This document shows, piece after piece, positions 31,933-44,670 of a DNA stretch of 64,000 nucleotides. The notes under the pieces were generated by a model that saw nothing but the letters and a program-made list of their open reading frames with translations, made no database searches and had not been told where the DNA came from. A program made the position numbers and the translations under genes. The number at the start of each line of letters is the position of its first letter. Within the stretch, counting starts at the first letter, position 1. Source of the DNA: Capsicum annuum (Eukaryota > Streptophyta > Magnoliopsida > Solanales > Solanaceae); contig NC_061115.1 in the NCBI RefSeq assembly GCF_002878395.1, positions 93,174,515 to 93,238,514 on the forward strand, written 5' to 3'.

Positions 31933-34643
31933 TGTCATGACCCAAAAATCAAGGGTCATGATGGAACTTGCCGCGGCAAGCCTTGACTAGTAAGACTATC
32001 ACCTAAATTAATATAAAATAAGGACCAAAACCAAGGCAAGAACCCTATAACGAAGTCAAACCACAAATATTTATAGTAACAGTAGAAATATAATCAAGAT
32101 ACCAACCAAATCCCAGAACCTAGTGTCACATTGTAAGAACGAACTAGTATGACTTGAGGGAAAAAATACATAAGATGTCAAAATAGGAACAAAACTCGAT
32201 CTCTGAATACAAGTAAGACATATTCTAGATAAGAAAAGGTAGAAGTCAACTTTGGATGCATAGATCAACTGCTACCTCGAATGGGCTAAAAATGTTGACT
32301 AAATCCACTATCCGTGCGGTGCACTCATACCTGGATCTGCACTGAAAGGGCACAATAGGGATGAATATGGTCCACTAGTACTTAGTAGTTATCATAGGCC
32401 GACTGAGTAAAGTAGAAATATAGCATATAAACCTAAACTATGGAAAATTCACCTGCAATCAAAAATAATCCAAATAGTAGCCCACACCATCTCCACTAAC
32501 AGTATTAATATATACACATATAACAAATACATGTAGAGAAATGAAGAACAAATAAACATGTACATCAAATACAAGTTTAGAAAGACAAAATAGATGGATA
32601 ATATCAAGTTAAAGATAGAAATACAATCACAACATACACATAATATATGAAGAGAAATGAAGATTATAATGATTTTAATAATAAGATGGACGACGTTACC
32701 ACACAACCTCCGTATACACCTATGTAGCTACAACTTCCCGACATAGGACCCATAGGGGGTTCGTCAACCCATATACAACCAATATCTAATGCCAATATCC
32801 ATATCTCTTCCCCGACATAAACATTAGTATAGGGTTCTTAAAGATGTCACAATTTTTGTCAGATAAAGCCAGTGTTTCTTGTATTTCCATAGTAGTACTA
32901 ATGTTTCATGAATGAATATGATATGAGGATATAATGCTCATAACCAACCAAATGAAAATATCTAATATCCAACTAATATACCAACCATGTGAGCAAAAAA
33001 TCCTCTCAAATCAACCAACCATCCATGATCCTATATAATCAAGAAAACCATCAGGTGAAACATATAATAAAATGTCATTAATACCCATGAATCCCAAAAT
33101 CTAGGATTTATCCACCAAAAGAGTGTAACCAAACATACATATATCATTACCAGGTTAACAATATCATATAAGACCCCATATGGTCATACATACCAGAGAA
33201 TATTTCAAATCACCAAATATTATCAACATAGGCCCCCACATGGGCTCACAAAACGCCTAACATATTTTCCATGATACAACCCCATACCCATTGCATGCTT
33301 TTACATTAGTATTAACTACCTAACCAAGTATGAAGAAAGTTTAGCCCTAACCTACCTTGAATGCTAAAGATCAGAATGATTAAGCCTTTATTATCTAGAT
33401 TTTACCTCACACAGAGACCCAAAATCAACTAAATATATAAATATAGAATCTACTTTTCTAAATAAATCCATTGATACCCATATTGACCACTTTTGAATCA
33501 GGGTCAAAATAAATCCCCAAAATGGGTTTTGGAAAAAAGAGGGGGTAAAGCCAAAAATTTTATCCAAAAATATATTTTCCATGATTAAAGGAACTCTTAG
33601 AAGAAAATGCAAGTTAATATGGTTTGAAATTGGAGTTAGGTTAGAGAAATACTATTTTAGGCCCCCCGAGCCAAAATTCCCAAATTTCAAATTTCAAATC
33701 CAAGTTTTAGCAAAGTTTAAATGATAAAAATTGAAGAAAAGTAATTGAAATAGGGATTTGGAGCTTACCCAAGCTTAAAAATGGAAGAAATAACTCAAAA
33801 ACTTGAATCCTAAGCTCCAAGTTTTGAAAATTATGAAGAAATTGTGAAAAAATGTATTTAAATATACCAGGTGTCGCTAAAGCTGACCATGGGCCACTTT
33901 AGCATTTGGAGCTAAAGTGCCCAGGCACCGCTAAAGCAGTACCCATGCCAATGTTACAGTCCGCTAAAGCAGACACTAGGCCACTTTAGCGATAAGCGCT
34001 AAAGTGCCCAAGTTAAAGATTTAGCGGTCCCTGCTAGGCGGCCAAGGCCACTTTAGTGCCAAAAGGTCGCTAGAGCGCCCTTCGCTAAAGCACCCAAAGG
34101 GCCGCTTTAGCGTTCACACCAATAGCTATGCACCAATTAGAGACTTAGAGAATTTTAAGTCTTTGTAGACCCCTCGGGATTCATCCAGAATTTCAAGAAT
34201 GCAAATGGACTATGCTACCCTAGCAAATTCAACACTTCAGACTCAATGACGATATTAAATTTTTGAAAAGTCATCAATTTTGTAAAGTTGATCCCTAAAA
34301 TCCAATTTCATAACTTTCTAAACCAAGGGTCAAAATGATTTATAAAAGTCATAGATCCAAACCAACTATGTTTCCTACCTAAAATTAATGTTTCAGAATT
34401 GTTGGCGTAGTTCGTTTTGCCATCCGATGCACAGATCAATAAATATTGAATAAAGTTAACTATGCAACTTTTAAAGCTATTAAAAACTACTATTTTACAC
34501 ATTTTACACTGAAAAGCATTGGGAATCCTGCCAGACATCCCCACATCCCAGAAATACCACAATGCACCATGGGGAGGGGTAAAATGGCCAAATCATACAA
34601 AATCACATACTTCATACAAAACACCAAAAATTAGGTCATTACA
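31933..34643 (-). repeat. Complete LTR of gypsy C, shared by two copies
   Basis: On the minus strand it starts TGTAATGACCTAATTTTTGG at 34643 and ends TCATGACA at 31933, about 2.71 kb. It is the 5' LTR of the left internal region and the 3' LTR of the right one. At 33880-34115 it holds at least ten GCTAAAG/CTTTAGC words. A TATA-like TATTTAAATA (33853-33863) lies just downstream of the block in LTR orientation. Confidence 0.88.
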
Positions 34644-36979
34644 TTATCCACCACTAAGAATTTAGTTCATCCTCGAACTAAGGGCAATAGAAATACCTGA
34701 ATTAGGGAAAAGTTAGGGATAATTACTACACATATCGGACATGACCTCCTAAGTAGACTCATCTCAATACTGGATTGATAGCTATTATTATAAGCAAACT
34801 CTGCTTAGGGTAGATATTTCTCCAATTGGCCTAAAAAATCTATCACAAAGTGTGGAGCATATCCTATAAGACATGAATAGTTTGCTCTGACTGACCATTG
34901 ATTTGGGGATGAGATATTGTGCTAAGATCAACCCGAGTGTCCAACTCCTCCTAAAAGGTCTTCTAAAAGTGAGATGTGAACACTGGACCTCGATCTAAGA
35001 TGATAGATAGTAGAACCCCATGAAGATGAACTATCTCAAGAATATAGATACAAACCATACTCTCAGCACTGAAGAAAACCTATACTAGAATAAAATAAGC
35101 ATATTTGGTCATTCGATACATAATGACCCAAACATTATTAGAACCAAGAGAAGTATGAGGCAATCCAATTACAAAGTCCATAATGATCCATTCCTATTTC
35201 CACTCGAGAATAGTTAACCTCTGAACCAAACCACAAAGTCCCAAATACTCGACCTTCACCTACTGGCAATATAGGCATCAAGTTCACTACATCGTTTCTC
35301 ATACCACCCCACCGATAATGCTTTCTCAAATTATAATATATTTTAGTCAATCTCAGATGGATGAAATATTTAGAACACTTAGCCTCCTCCTAAATCAATC
35401 TAATCCAATTACCACTCTTGACATATAAACTCGGCCACCAATCCTTAAGAGACCATCTGGATCTAGTGAGGCTTCCTTAGCCTCACCACTCAACACCTTA
35501 TCCCAAATTAGCTCTCAACCCAATATCATCAAATTAAAAATCCTAAATTTGTTTCATAAAGAAAGACCTGGCCTCTACGAATGCCAAAATACACCCATGT
35601 GTCAAAATATCAAACCTAACCATCTTGTTAGATAAAGACTAAACCTCTAAGGTCAAAGGCCTCTTCTGGGTAAAAAGATGTGCCAAGATACCCATGCTAG
35701 TTGACTTTTGGCTTAAGACATCTGTAGCCATATTAGCATTGATTGGATGGTAGAGAATAGTCAAGTCATAATCCCTAAGTAACTTAAGCCGACAATGCTG
35801 CCTCATATTAAGATCTCACTGGGTGAAGAAAAACTAATAGACTCCATACAAGTAGTGCTTCCAAAACTTTAAAGAAAAAACAACTGCGCACAACTCCAAA
35901 TCATAGGTAGGGTAATTCCTCTCATGGGGATTCAACTGAGGAGAAGCATAAGCAATTACCTTACCCTCCTACATCAACAAAGCATATAAGACAACACCTG
36001 AATCATCTTGAAAGATGATAAAACCCACGCCCTCCTTGGGTAAAGTCATAATTGGAGTTTAAGTCAACAAATCCTTAATGTTTTGAAAGCTCACCTCACA
36101 AGCATCAGACTATCAAAAGGAAATCTTTTTCTGAGTCAACTTGGTCAATGGAGCTGCGATAGATAAAAAAACCCTCAACAAAATGCCACTAGTAACCTGC
36201 TAAACCAATAAAACTCCAAATCATGATAAGAGAAGTACGTCTAGCCCAATCATGAACTACTGTAATCTTGGTCGAATTAATCATAATACCATCCTTGGTC
36301 ACCACATGAGCCTAGAAAGAGATGGACTCCAACCAAAACTCATAGTTAGAGAACTTAGCATACAACTTTTTATCTCTTAGTATCTAGAGCTCAATCCAAA
36401 AATGCTTCCCATAATCAGCCTTACTCATGGAATAAACCAAGATATCATCTATAAATACAATAACACAAGAGTAGAGATATAATAAAAATACCTAGTGCAA
36501 TAATTCCATGAACGCAACTGGGGCATTGGACAACCCAAAAGATGTGACCAAGTCATAATGATCGTACTAAGTTCAAAAATCTGTCTTTAAAATATCCAAA
36601 TCTCTAATCCTCTAATGGTGACACTTTACCTTAAATAAATCTTCAAAAACACTAAAGCACCCTGAAGTTGATCAAATAAATTATCAATACAAGGAAGATG
36701 ATACATGTTCTTAATCGTCACCTTGTTTAACTATAGTTAGTTGAAAAACATACATGTACACCCATCTTTTTTATTTACAAACAAGATAGGTGCACTCCAA
36801 GGTGATACACTAGGTTGGATAAATCCTTTATCCAACAATGCCTATAACTAATCCTTTAATTCCTTTAACTCAGCTAGGGCCATCCTATAAGCAGGGATAG
36901 AAATAGGCTTAGTGCCTGATTTAACATTGATAGCAAAGTCAATATCACAATATGGAGGCATACCAGCATGATATTGTGG
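34644..36979 (-). pseudogene. gypsy C pol, second copy (RT, RNase H, integrase)
   Basis: The left end matches 26712 onward, but about 560 bp of the integrase C-terminal region are deleted near 34760. The zinc finger appears as MTKIYYNLRKHYRWGGM (about 35345). RNase H lies at about 35560-36120 and the RT connection at about 36120-36360. RT is preserved with a canonical FIDDILVYS box at about 36450, AINVKSGTKPISIPAYRMAL (about 36900) and [10 protein letters not shown]. The join to LTR sequence at about 36980 removes protease, gag and most of the 5' LTR. The catalytic Asp pair is intact, unlike A and B, but stops interrupt the frame. Confidence 0.82.
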
Positions 36980-37733
36980 ACCATGGGATACTATAGCAAT
37001 CAATGCTAAAGAGCTCAAGCACTACTAAATAGTACACATACCAGGGTGGTAATCTGCTAAAGCAGACACTAGGCCACTTTAGCGGTAAGCGCTAAAGAAC
37101 CTAAGTTAATACTTTAGTGGTATTTTCAAGGTGACTAGGGCTGCTTAGCACCAAAGAGGCACTAAAGCGTCCTCTGCTAAAGCACCCAAAGTGATTCTTT
37201 AGTGGTCACTCCAGAAGTTGTGCACTAGATGGAGACTTGGAGAATTCCAAGTCTCCATGGATCCCTTAATATTCATCCAAAATCCCAAGAACACAAACAG
37301 GCTATGCTACACTATAAAATTCGTTGTTCTGGAATCAATGGAGCTATTAGACTTTTGAAAAGACATTATTTTCACAAAGTTGATCCTCGAAACTAAATTT
37401 GACAACTTTCCAAACCAAGGGTCAAAATTCTATAAAATCCATAAAGCCAAACCAACCACATTACCAACCTAAAAATTAACCTTCCAGACCTATTGGCATA
37501 ACCTGTTTTGCCATCTGATGCATAAATCAATAAATATTAATCAAAGTCAACCATAAGTCTTTTCAAGCCATCAAAACCATCATTTCCCATATTTCATGCT
37601 GAAAAGTATTGGGAACCATGCCAAATATCCCCATACCCTAAAAATACCATAATGCAATCATGTGGAGGGGTAAAATAGTTAAATCCTGCAAAATTATATA
37701 CTTCACACAACACATCAAAAAAAAGTCATTACA
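36980..37733 (-). repeat. Truncated outer LTR of gypsy C
   Basis: From GACCATGGG at about 36980 this matches 33883-34643 of the complete LTR, including the GCTAAAG word block, and ends AAAGTCATTACA at 37733. About 1.95 kb of the LTR plus gag and protease are lost at the internal junction. It is the outer right border of the C tandem. Confidence 0.82.
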
Positions 37734-39689
37734 AGGCAAAACTATCATATTTTAGGATTTATTTCACAAACTCTCAAACTTTATTTTAGAGCTCTAGTGA
37801 GGCAAGTTTTCCAAGACTAGGGGTATTTTCTCTAATAATTTAAGTTATTCCATTACTCCTTTCACCTAGTAATCTATTTATATCATAGAATTATTAGAAA
37901 GATTATTAATAGTAGAATTGTAAGTCTTGTAGAATTATTAGGAAGATTGTTAATGGTAAAATTGAAAGTTAGAACCCTAAGCTTATGAAAATTATGGGAC
38001 AACCTATGGGTTAGTGTAAAATTGTCTAGAATTGATTCTAGAGTGTCAATTAACACTTCCTAGCATGAGATTATTGTTTGTGAACATGAATTAAGGTAGT
38101 TGGGAACCTTTAGTTCCATAAAAATATGACCTTTAATCCATAAACTAATTATAAGGTTGTGATATATGGAGTAAATGGTTAATTGCTCTTAATTTTTTGT
38201 TTTAGACCTTTAGACTTTTGAAGTATTAAGGAAAATAAAAGTTATGATGGTTTAGTAATGAGTGGTGATTTTACCACCTATTCTCACTAAATATTAGTAC
38301 ACATTACCTTGTTTTGAATGAATACATGAGACATATTTATGAGTAAATGCATAAATATCCACTCATTGCAGGCATAGAGTTGAAGACATCAAAAGATGTG
38401 GAATTGAGCTTAAAATGATAAAAAGGGAGTAAAAAACAGTTCAGCTATAGACCTGGATCATTTAAGCCTCAGTTACCGCAACCGCGGTTCTCAGGCCGCG
38501 GTCGTGGTTACTCAAAATGGTCAGCATAATGCATTCGCAGAACATAACTATGATCACGGTCAAACCTGTGCGATCGCGGTTCAGCAGATTTGCACCAGGG
38601 TAATTTTGTAAAACTATATGGATGAATTCCAGACCATATATAAGCAAAAACCCTTCCTTATTTGGGTATTTCTTACCTTATAGATATTTTTTATTTGAAA
38701 GTAAGAAACGTTAATTGGGCAAGTGTGTAACTACTGTTAGAGGATTTATTTCTTAGTAATTTTGTGAAGAATAAATGTTTTGGATGATCCTTATGGTATA
38801 TATCTCTTTACTCTTTTCATGAGTAGCTAAGTAATATAGTTATGTTGAACTAAACTGTAATTGTGTGTGGGTATTGATGTGTTTGCATGATTTTTAATTA
38901 TTGAGTATGGATTCCACCATTGCTTGGGTTAATGAGTTGGAATTTGATGGGTGAAAATGCCAAATCTCCAAATGGGTTTGATGGATGAAAACCCCAAACT
39001 CTAAAAACCCTTCATCATCCTTGAACGATGGATGAAGGTGAACTTGAGGTAACCCATAACATCCTTGAAAGAGGGTTATAGGGGGACAAGGTAATGGCGA
39101 ACAATTGAGCCTATGGCTTACTACCTTTTTCAATTTTGGAAATAAGTGTATTTGGAGTGTAAATCATGTCAAGAGCATCATCCTCTAAGTAGGGATTCTT
39201 GATTGAGGCTTTTGGGTGATTACGAATAGCATACTTATTAGGTGCTCGAAAGAGCCAATGGGTGAAATCATTGTAGTTTTATTGAAAGATTAACTACAAT
39301 GACTTTCGACCTAGCCTATCCTTTGTTCAACAACTAAGCTTTATATTAAACCATCATCAACCCACACGATTTACCTTTAGGTCGACATAATCCCAAGATC
39401 TTCTCTAATCTTGAGTTTAAATCAAAAGAGTGACATTTGTGCATTGGTAGCTAAAATTTATTACAAACTAATCCCCCTATTTTATTTTTACATGTCTTGC
39501 TTATTATCATTCCAGGTAACCTTTTAGTAATTAGAGTACCCATAAGACTTGAAATTTATAATTCACTCCTTGTGGATTCTATCCTAACTCTAGTTAGGTT
39601 ATTGACAATGACCGCCTCACCCCTGAATCATGGGAGCGAGTTAAGCTTTATTATTTAGCTTGGATAATCAAATTATTTGGTTGAGGTAA
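37734..39689. other. Unassigned AT-rich repeat-like DNA
   Basis: No reading frame resembles a known protein. A 44-bp unit (TAGAATTATTAG...) is repeated at 37886 and 37930. A short GC-rich island at about 38470-38590 is built of CGCGGT/ACCGCG variants and resembles the U3 word blocks of the LTRs here. The text TATAAGCAAAAACCC at about 38638 looks like an LTR promoter-start zone. It is probably part of another gypsy LTR whose borders I cannot place. Confidence 0.4.
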
Positions 39690-40845
39690 GTTATGGTTTA
39701 TATAGAGATAGACATATTTTATTTTCTTATGTATTTCAAAGTTGTATGGCATGATGATTGGTCTTCAGACATACTTGTGGTTGATTGATTTATTATTTTG
39801 ATTATGCTTGAAAGAATAAGTTATTGATTATTGAACTAAGACAAAATTATGAAGTGCACTTGTAAAATTTGATGCGGTCGTGATATTATCTAAGAGATAG
39901 AAAAGGGGGAATATAAATTGATATACTATTTAAAACAAAGAAATTTATATATGTATATGTACCTTCTGGTCGATTAGTGGCTTATGTTCGATGTAAACTT
40001 ACAAATAGTAGTATTTTGTTATAGATCGGGTACCATGCTGATATAGTTTTATTTGATGGAACAAGCACCAAACTGGTATTATATTATTATGGTGGATTAG
40101 GTACCACACTAGCACAATACATGGACCCTAGTGTGTCCCATGCATGTCATGACTAATTGGATAGAAATAATACCCTTTAATATGCGTGGTAGATTGGTGT
40201 TTTGAGGTATGAGTTAGTGTGATATGTATGTATGTGTACATATATACATATATTGAGATTGTGGAGTTCATGATTACTTATGATAATCATTGGTGGTTTA
40301 TATGTATTTATTATTGATAGTGATAAGTTTGATTTGTAATGATTATTTGATCAAGAAAACTAATTTTTATATGTTGATACCCTGTAATTGAGTGGGATAA
40401 TGATGCCTACCAGTACATAGTGGTTTGTACTTATACTACCTTTTGCTCTTCTTTTATTGAGTGTAAATTATATTTCAGATACTCAGATATGATATCACCT
40501 CTAGTACATTTGATTGATCGGAGGGTGAGCTACTTGTATTTCAGGCTTCTGGTAGTCTTCTTTGTTGATATTGTCTTTCTTTGGGGGCAATGGAGTTATT
40601 TCATTTTGATTATTTTATGAGATATTCTTAGACAGTGTTTGCTAGTGTCCTACGTATGATGACTTTTGGTTTTTATGGATTGTAATAAATAAGATTTCTA
40701 TATTTATTATTTAATATTAAGACATGATTATCTTTCTATCATAATCTTATTGAATGAATGGATTAAGGTTGGGTTGAGTATAAATACATGGTTCTCATAT
40801 TGAAAGGTCAGTATGGGTACAACTCATGACTATTGGGTCATTACA
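39690..40845 (+). repeat. LTR of gypsy G, 5' LTR with uncertain left border
   Basis: The right end GGGTCATTACA at 40845 is followed at once by a primer-binding-like TTGTATCAGAGACC (about 40850-40863). Text such as GAGGTAAGTTATGG, TTGTATGGCATGATG and CCAGTACATAGTGG is shared in kind with other gypsy LTRs in the window. I could not find a TG start matching this end, so the left border is only a guess. Confidence 0.6.
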
Positions 40846-41063
40846 AAGTTTGTATCAGAGACCTAGGTTCATCAATATCATCGTACAAGGATATATCTAG
40901 CAGAGTTTTGCAGAATAATATAGAGTTATTTGTATATTACTTTGAGAGGCTACAAGATAATAAAAAATCTAATTTCTTTCTTCCATTTATTCTATTACTT
41001 GATTTTGTTTGGTATCTGGTGATCTAAATTACTATTTGACCTCTTTTATTATTTATCTCATAA

Positions 41064-42545
41064 ATGGTGAAAACATATACACCAAAAATAAGGGTGGAGG
41101 CACACAAATTGACTGATGGGGTTGTAATTCAAGGTAGAGGGAAAGTTAGAGGAGGAGAAAGAGGAAAAGGACAAAGGGAAGAGACTAGGAAGCTAAGAAA
41201 GTTAGGGATAAGTTAAAATCCCCTTTTATATTAGAGGATATTGATCGAGCAATCATAGAGGAGGAGGCAATACTTGTTTATGAAAGTACTGCACTGAAGG
41301 TGATTTTATTAGTTGTGATTCAATAGGTGTTGAGTTTTCTTAGTGGGTTGGTCAAGATCAGGGCTACACAGATAGTACTTATAGGACAGTATTTGGGAGT
41401 GAAACAGCACGCTACTTTGGCTCTCCAAATAAATGTGGCTTTAGATATGGGGATTTTCTTGAGGTAAGTGGCATAGCCTATGATGACTGGAGATGAAAAT
41501 AATTTGTTCTATAATTTTTTCAAAATAAAGCATTTGGTCTTCTATGTTTCTGAGACTGAGGATGCACGTGATTTCATCAACGATTATCATGACATGATCC
41601 ATAAGATAGGAATAGTTGAGCCTTATTGAGTTGGGTTTGTTAATTTTAAGCTACAAGGTGATGCTAAGTTGTGGTAGAGGGCTTTTGTAGAATGTAGGTT
41701 AGTTGGATTGCCTCCATTGACATAGACATAATTTTACTCTATTTTCTTAAAGAAGTATGTTCCTCATACTTTAAGGAATAGGAGGTGGAATGAGTTCAAT
41801 AACATTGACTATAAAACTTTTTTATTATAACCTATGATGCCTATTTTCACTCACTCTTCTAATATTATTTTCTATTATTGCATTTCGAAGAGGAGAGCAT
41901 TTAATGATTTGTCAAAGGGTTAAACCTAGGCTTTCAAATATCAAATTTTGATATGGTATCTTTTGGTATGTCTTTTCATGATGTGGTTGAGTTTTTTAAG
42001 AGTGTGAAAAGAGTGAAATAAGAAGAGTATTGTGAAGATGGCAAGAATTAATGCTTGAAAGGGAGATATGTATAGTTGTTTGTTCTAAAGATATCAAAGT
42101 TATCAGCGGTATTTTGGATACCCTATTTAGTCAGTTATGGAAGTATTAGTTGGGGGTCCATCAGGGGATAACTAGCCTTTTTTAGATTTTGTTGGCTATC
42201 TAACTTACTCTACTTCAGCTTAGCGAGCCATCATAGACCAGACTTTCGATGAGTGTGGATATGTTGGTCATATTTGAAGGAATTATCCTAGATACAAATA
42301 AGCTTGTATGTCAGGCTAATAGAAGGCTCCTCAAGCTTTGGCTTTAGCAACTAGGGGAAATAGTGTAGATGGTATAGGCCATCCTTATGGTGGGCATTGT
42401 GGTCACATGGCGGGGAGAGGTGGAAATCAACCTAATAAAAGCAACTGTCTTGCTGATAGGAGTGGTTCTTAGACTGATAAGGATGGTGCACAGATAGGTG
42501 ATCAAACCCATTTCTATGATTTTTAGGGAAGACCCAAGTTAAAGA
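41064..42545 (+). pseudogene. gypsy G gag
   Basis: An ATG at 41064 follows a 220-bp leader and starts a basic N-terminus (MVKTYTPKIRVEA, then a Gly/Arg-rich stretch). The capsid part shows DARDFINDYHDMIHKIGI (about 41565), GDAKLWWRAFVECRLVGLPP (about 41660) and FLKKYVPHTLRNRRWNEF (about 41745). A single zinc-knuckle remnant CGYVGHI...NYP with one Cys lost lies near 42245. Stops and frameshifts are numerous, which marks this as one of the oldest elements here. Confidence 0.75.
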
Positions 42546-42589
42546 AGTTAGATGTAGTGGTCACATATACTATTCTTGTTTGTTATTGG

Positions 42590-44670
42590 GTTTGTTGAAG
42601 AAGAAGCCATTGTATGCAAAATTCCCTAAATTTGAGTTTTAGTCCTTACGGGTCTATTTTTGGATATGTGATTTTAAAAGAGGGAGTTAAGGTGGACCAA
42701 CAAGAGATTGAAGTAGTTAAGAGTTTGGATAGGCCTAGTTTAGTTGCTGAGGTTTTCAATTTCATGGTCTTTCTTGCTATTATCGAGGATTTGTGAGGGG
42801 TTAGCCTTATTGACTCCTATTTAACCTAGTCACCTAAGAAAGATGTACTATTTCAATGGTCTATTGAGTTCAAGGAGAGCTTCACTTTCTTTGTTGCTTT
42901 GTTGGTGGAGTGTAAGGATCTTATTATTTATTGTGATGCCCTATGTTTTGGTTTAGGTTCTATTTTAGGGCAAGGAAAGAATGTCCTTGAGGAACTACCT
43001 ATATGAAGTTCACTATGAGGTGTTCATTGATCACCTTAATTTATAGTATATATTCATGCAGAAAGATCTAATTTGAGGCAATATAGGTGGATGAAGCTTC
43101 TCAAGGATTATGATGTTACCATTTTACACCATCTAAGGCCAACGCAATGCCCAATCCTTTGAGTAAAAAGAATGATAGTATGGGTAGCCAAACTTATTTG
43201 GAGACTACAAGGCATCTATTGACTAGAGTGATCCAAACTCTAACTAAAAATTCTATGCTACTTGAAGTATTAGAGAGTGGTGGACTGTTAGCTTGTGTAG
43301 CGGTAAGGTCATAATTCCTTGATCAAATCAAGGCCAAACCATTTGGAGATTCTAAGTTAAGTAAAATTTGCAATAAGTTCTTACATAATGAGGATAAGAA
43401 AGTTATGATTGATGATAAAGGATTCTTGAGAATTAAGGGGTAAGTATATGTTCCCTGTGTTGATGACTTCATTTTGACTATCCTTGTAGAGGATTATAGT
43501 TTAAGGTATTCTATATATCCTAGTGTGACTAAGATGTATTGTGACCTAAGAGTACACTATCGGTGGGGTAGGATGAAATATAAGATTGTTTATTTTGTTG
43601 ACCGGTGTCCTAATATTCCTATTCCTAAATGGAAGTCGGAAAAAAGTAATGGACTTTCTGGTAGGTCTTTCCAAGACTTTGGGAAAATTTGATTCGAAAT
43701 GGGTCATCGTTGATAGGCCGACTATGTTTGTACATTTCATCCCAGTTCAGATAGTTATAAAATTTTATTTTAATTAAATAGTTTATCATGTAAAGAATTT
43801 ATCCAAAATTTATAACCATGAAGTTGTTCAATTTTCTGGAGTTTCGGTAACTATTGTCTCAAATAGAGGTAATTATTTTACCTTTAATTTTTGGAGAAAA
43901 TTCAATGTGGAGTTGGGTACTAGGTTGGACGTTTGTATAACATTTCATCCTTATTCTAATAGGCAGTCTTAGCGGATGATTCATGTATTGGAGAATATGC
44001 TCCATTCGTCTATAATAGACTTTAGATGTCAATGGGCTTAGTTTATTCCATTAGCAGAGTTCACATATGCTAATAGCTACCACTCTTGTACAAAAATCAC
44101 TCCATTTAAGGCATTACATGTGATAAGGAGGAGATCTCCCATTGGATGGTTTGATTCTTTTGAGGTGGACCATGGGGCACTGACATTCTTAGGAAATTAT
44201 TGGAGAAGGTGATGTTTATCCAAGAGAAACTTCTAGAATCTCAGGTAGATAAAAGGAATATATAGATAAAAAAGTGAGAAATATGAACTTCATGGAAGGT
44301 GAGTAAATGTTTCTCAAGGTTTTACTCATGAAGGGAGTTATGAGATCTGATAATTAAGGTAAGATCAGTCCAAGGTATAATAGACCATTTAAAATTCTAG
44401 AGTATGTGGGGCTGGTGGCATATGGATTGGCTTTGCTTCTAAGTTTGTTGAGAGTTCACTTCGTATTTTATGTGCCCATGTTAAAGAAGTATCATGATTA
44501 TGGTAACTACATTATTCACTAGGATTCAGTCTTGTATGATGAGAATCTCTTGTATGAAAAGGAGCCTGTGTCTATTATAGATAGAGTGGAACGAAAAATG
44601 AGATAAAAAAAGATTGGGTTTGTGAAGGTCCAGTCCCATGGAAGGATAGCAATGTGTGGATACATGTCCA
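42590..44670 (+). pseudogene. gypsy G pol with protease and most of RT deleted
   Basis: Gag text ends near 42545, and by 42600 the sequence is already in the RT connection (KKKPLYAKFPKFEF, then KVDQQEIEVVKSLDRPS). Protease and the RT fingers and palm are missing. RNase H is faint at about 42925-43170. The integrase shows SLRYSIYPSVTKMYCDL (about 43495), FLVGLSKTLGKFDSKWVIVD (about 43660) and SNRGNYFTFNFW (about 43855), where the second catalytic Asp is Asn. FTYANSYHS and RRRSPIGWFDS follow (about 44060-44160). The C-terminal part fades out at about 44670. Confidence 0.75.

Larger units (their letters stand above)
24411..37733 (-). mobile_element. Ty3/gypsy family C, shared-LTR tandem on the minus strand
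   Basis: From right to left: a truncated LTR (37733-36980), a partial internal region with RT to integrase (36979-34644), a complete LTR (34643-31933), a second internal region (31932-26712) and a 3' LTR (26711-24411) cut by gypsy B. LTRs start TGTAATGACCT on the minus strand and end TCATGACA. The bases AGGCA (37734-37738) would be the outer target duplication. This is the second shared-LTR tandem in the window, in a different family and orientation from A. Confidence 0.85.

Noticed and set aside
33880..34115. The GCTAAAG array as a CRISPR-like repeat
   Set aside because: Words occur on both strands with irregular spacing and no unique equal-length spacers; the context is a plant LTR.
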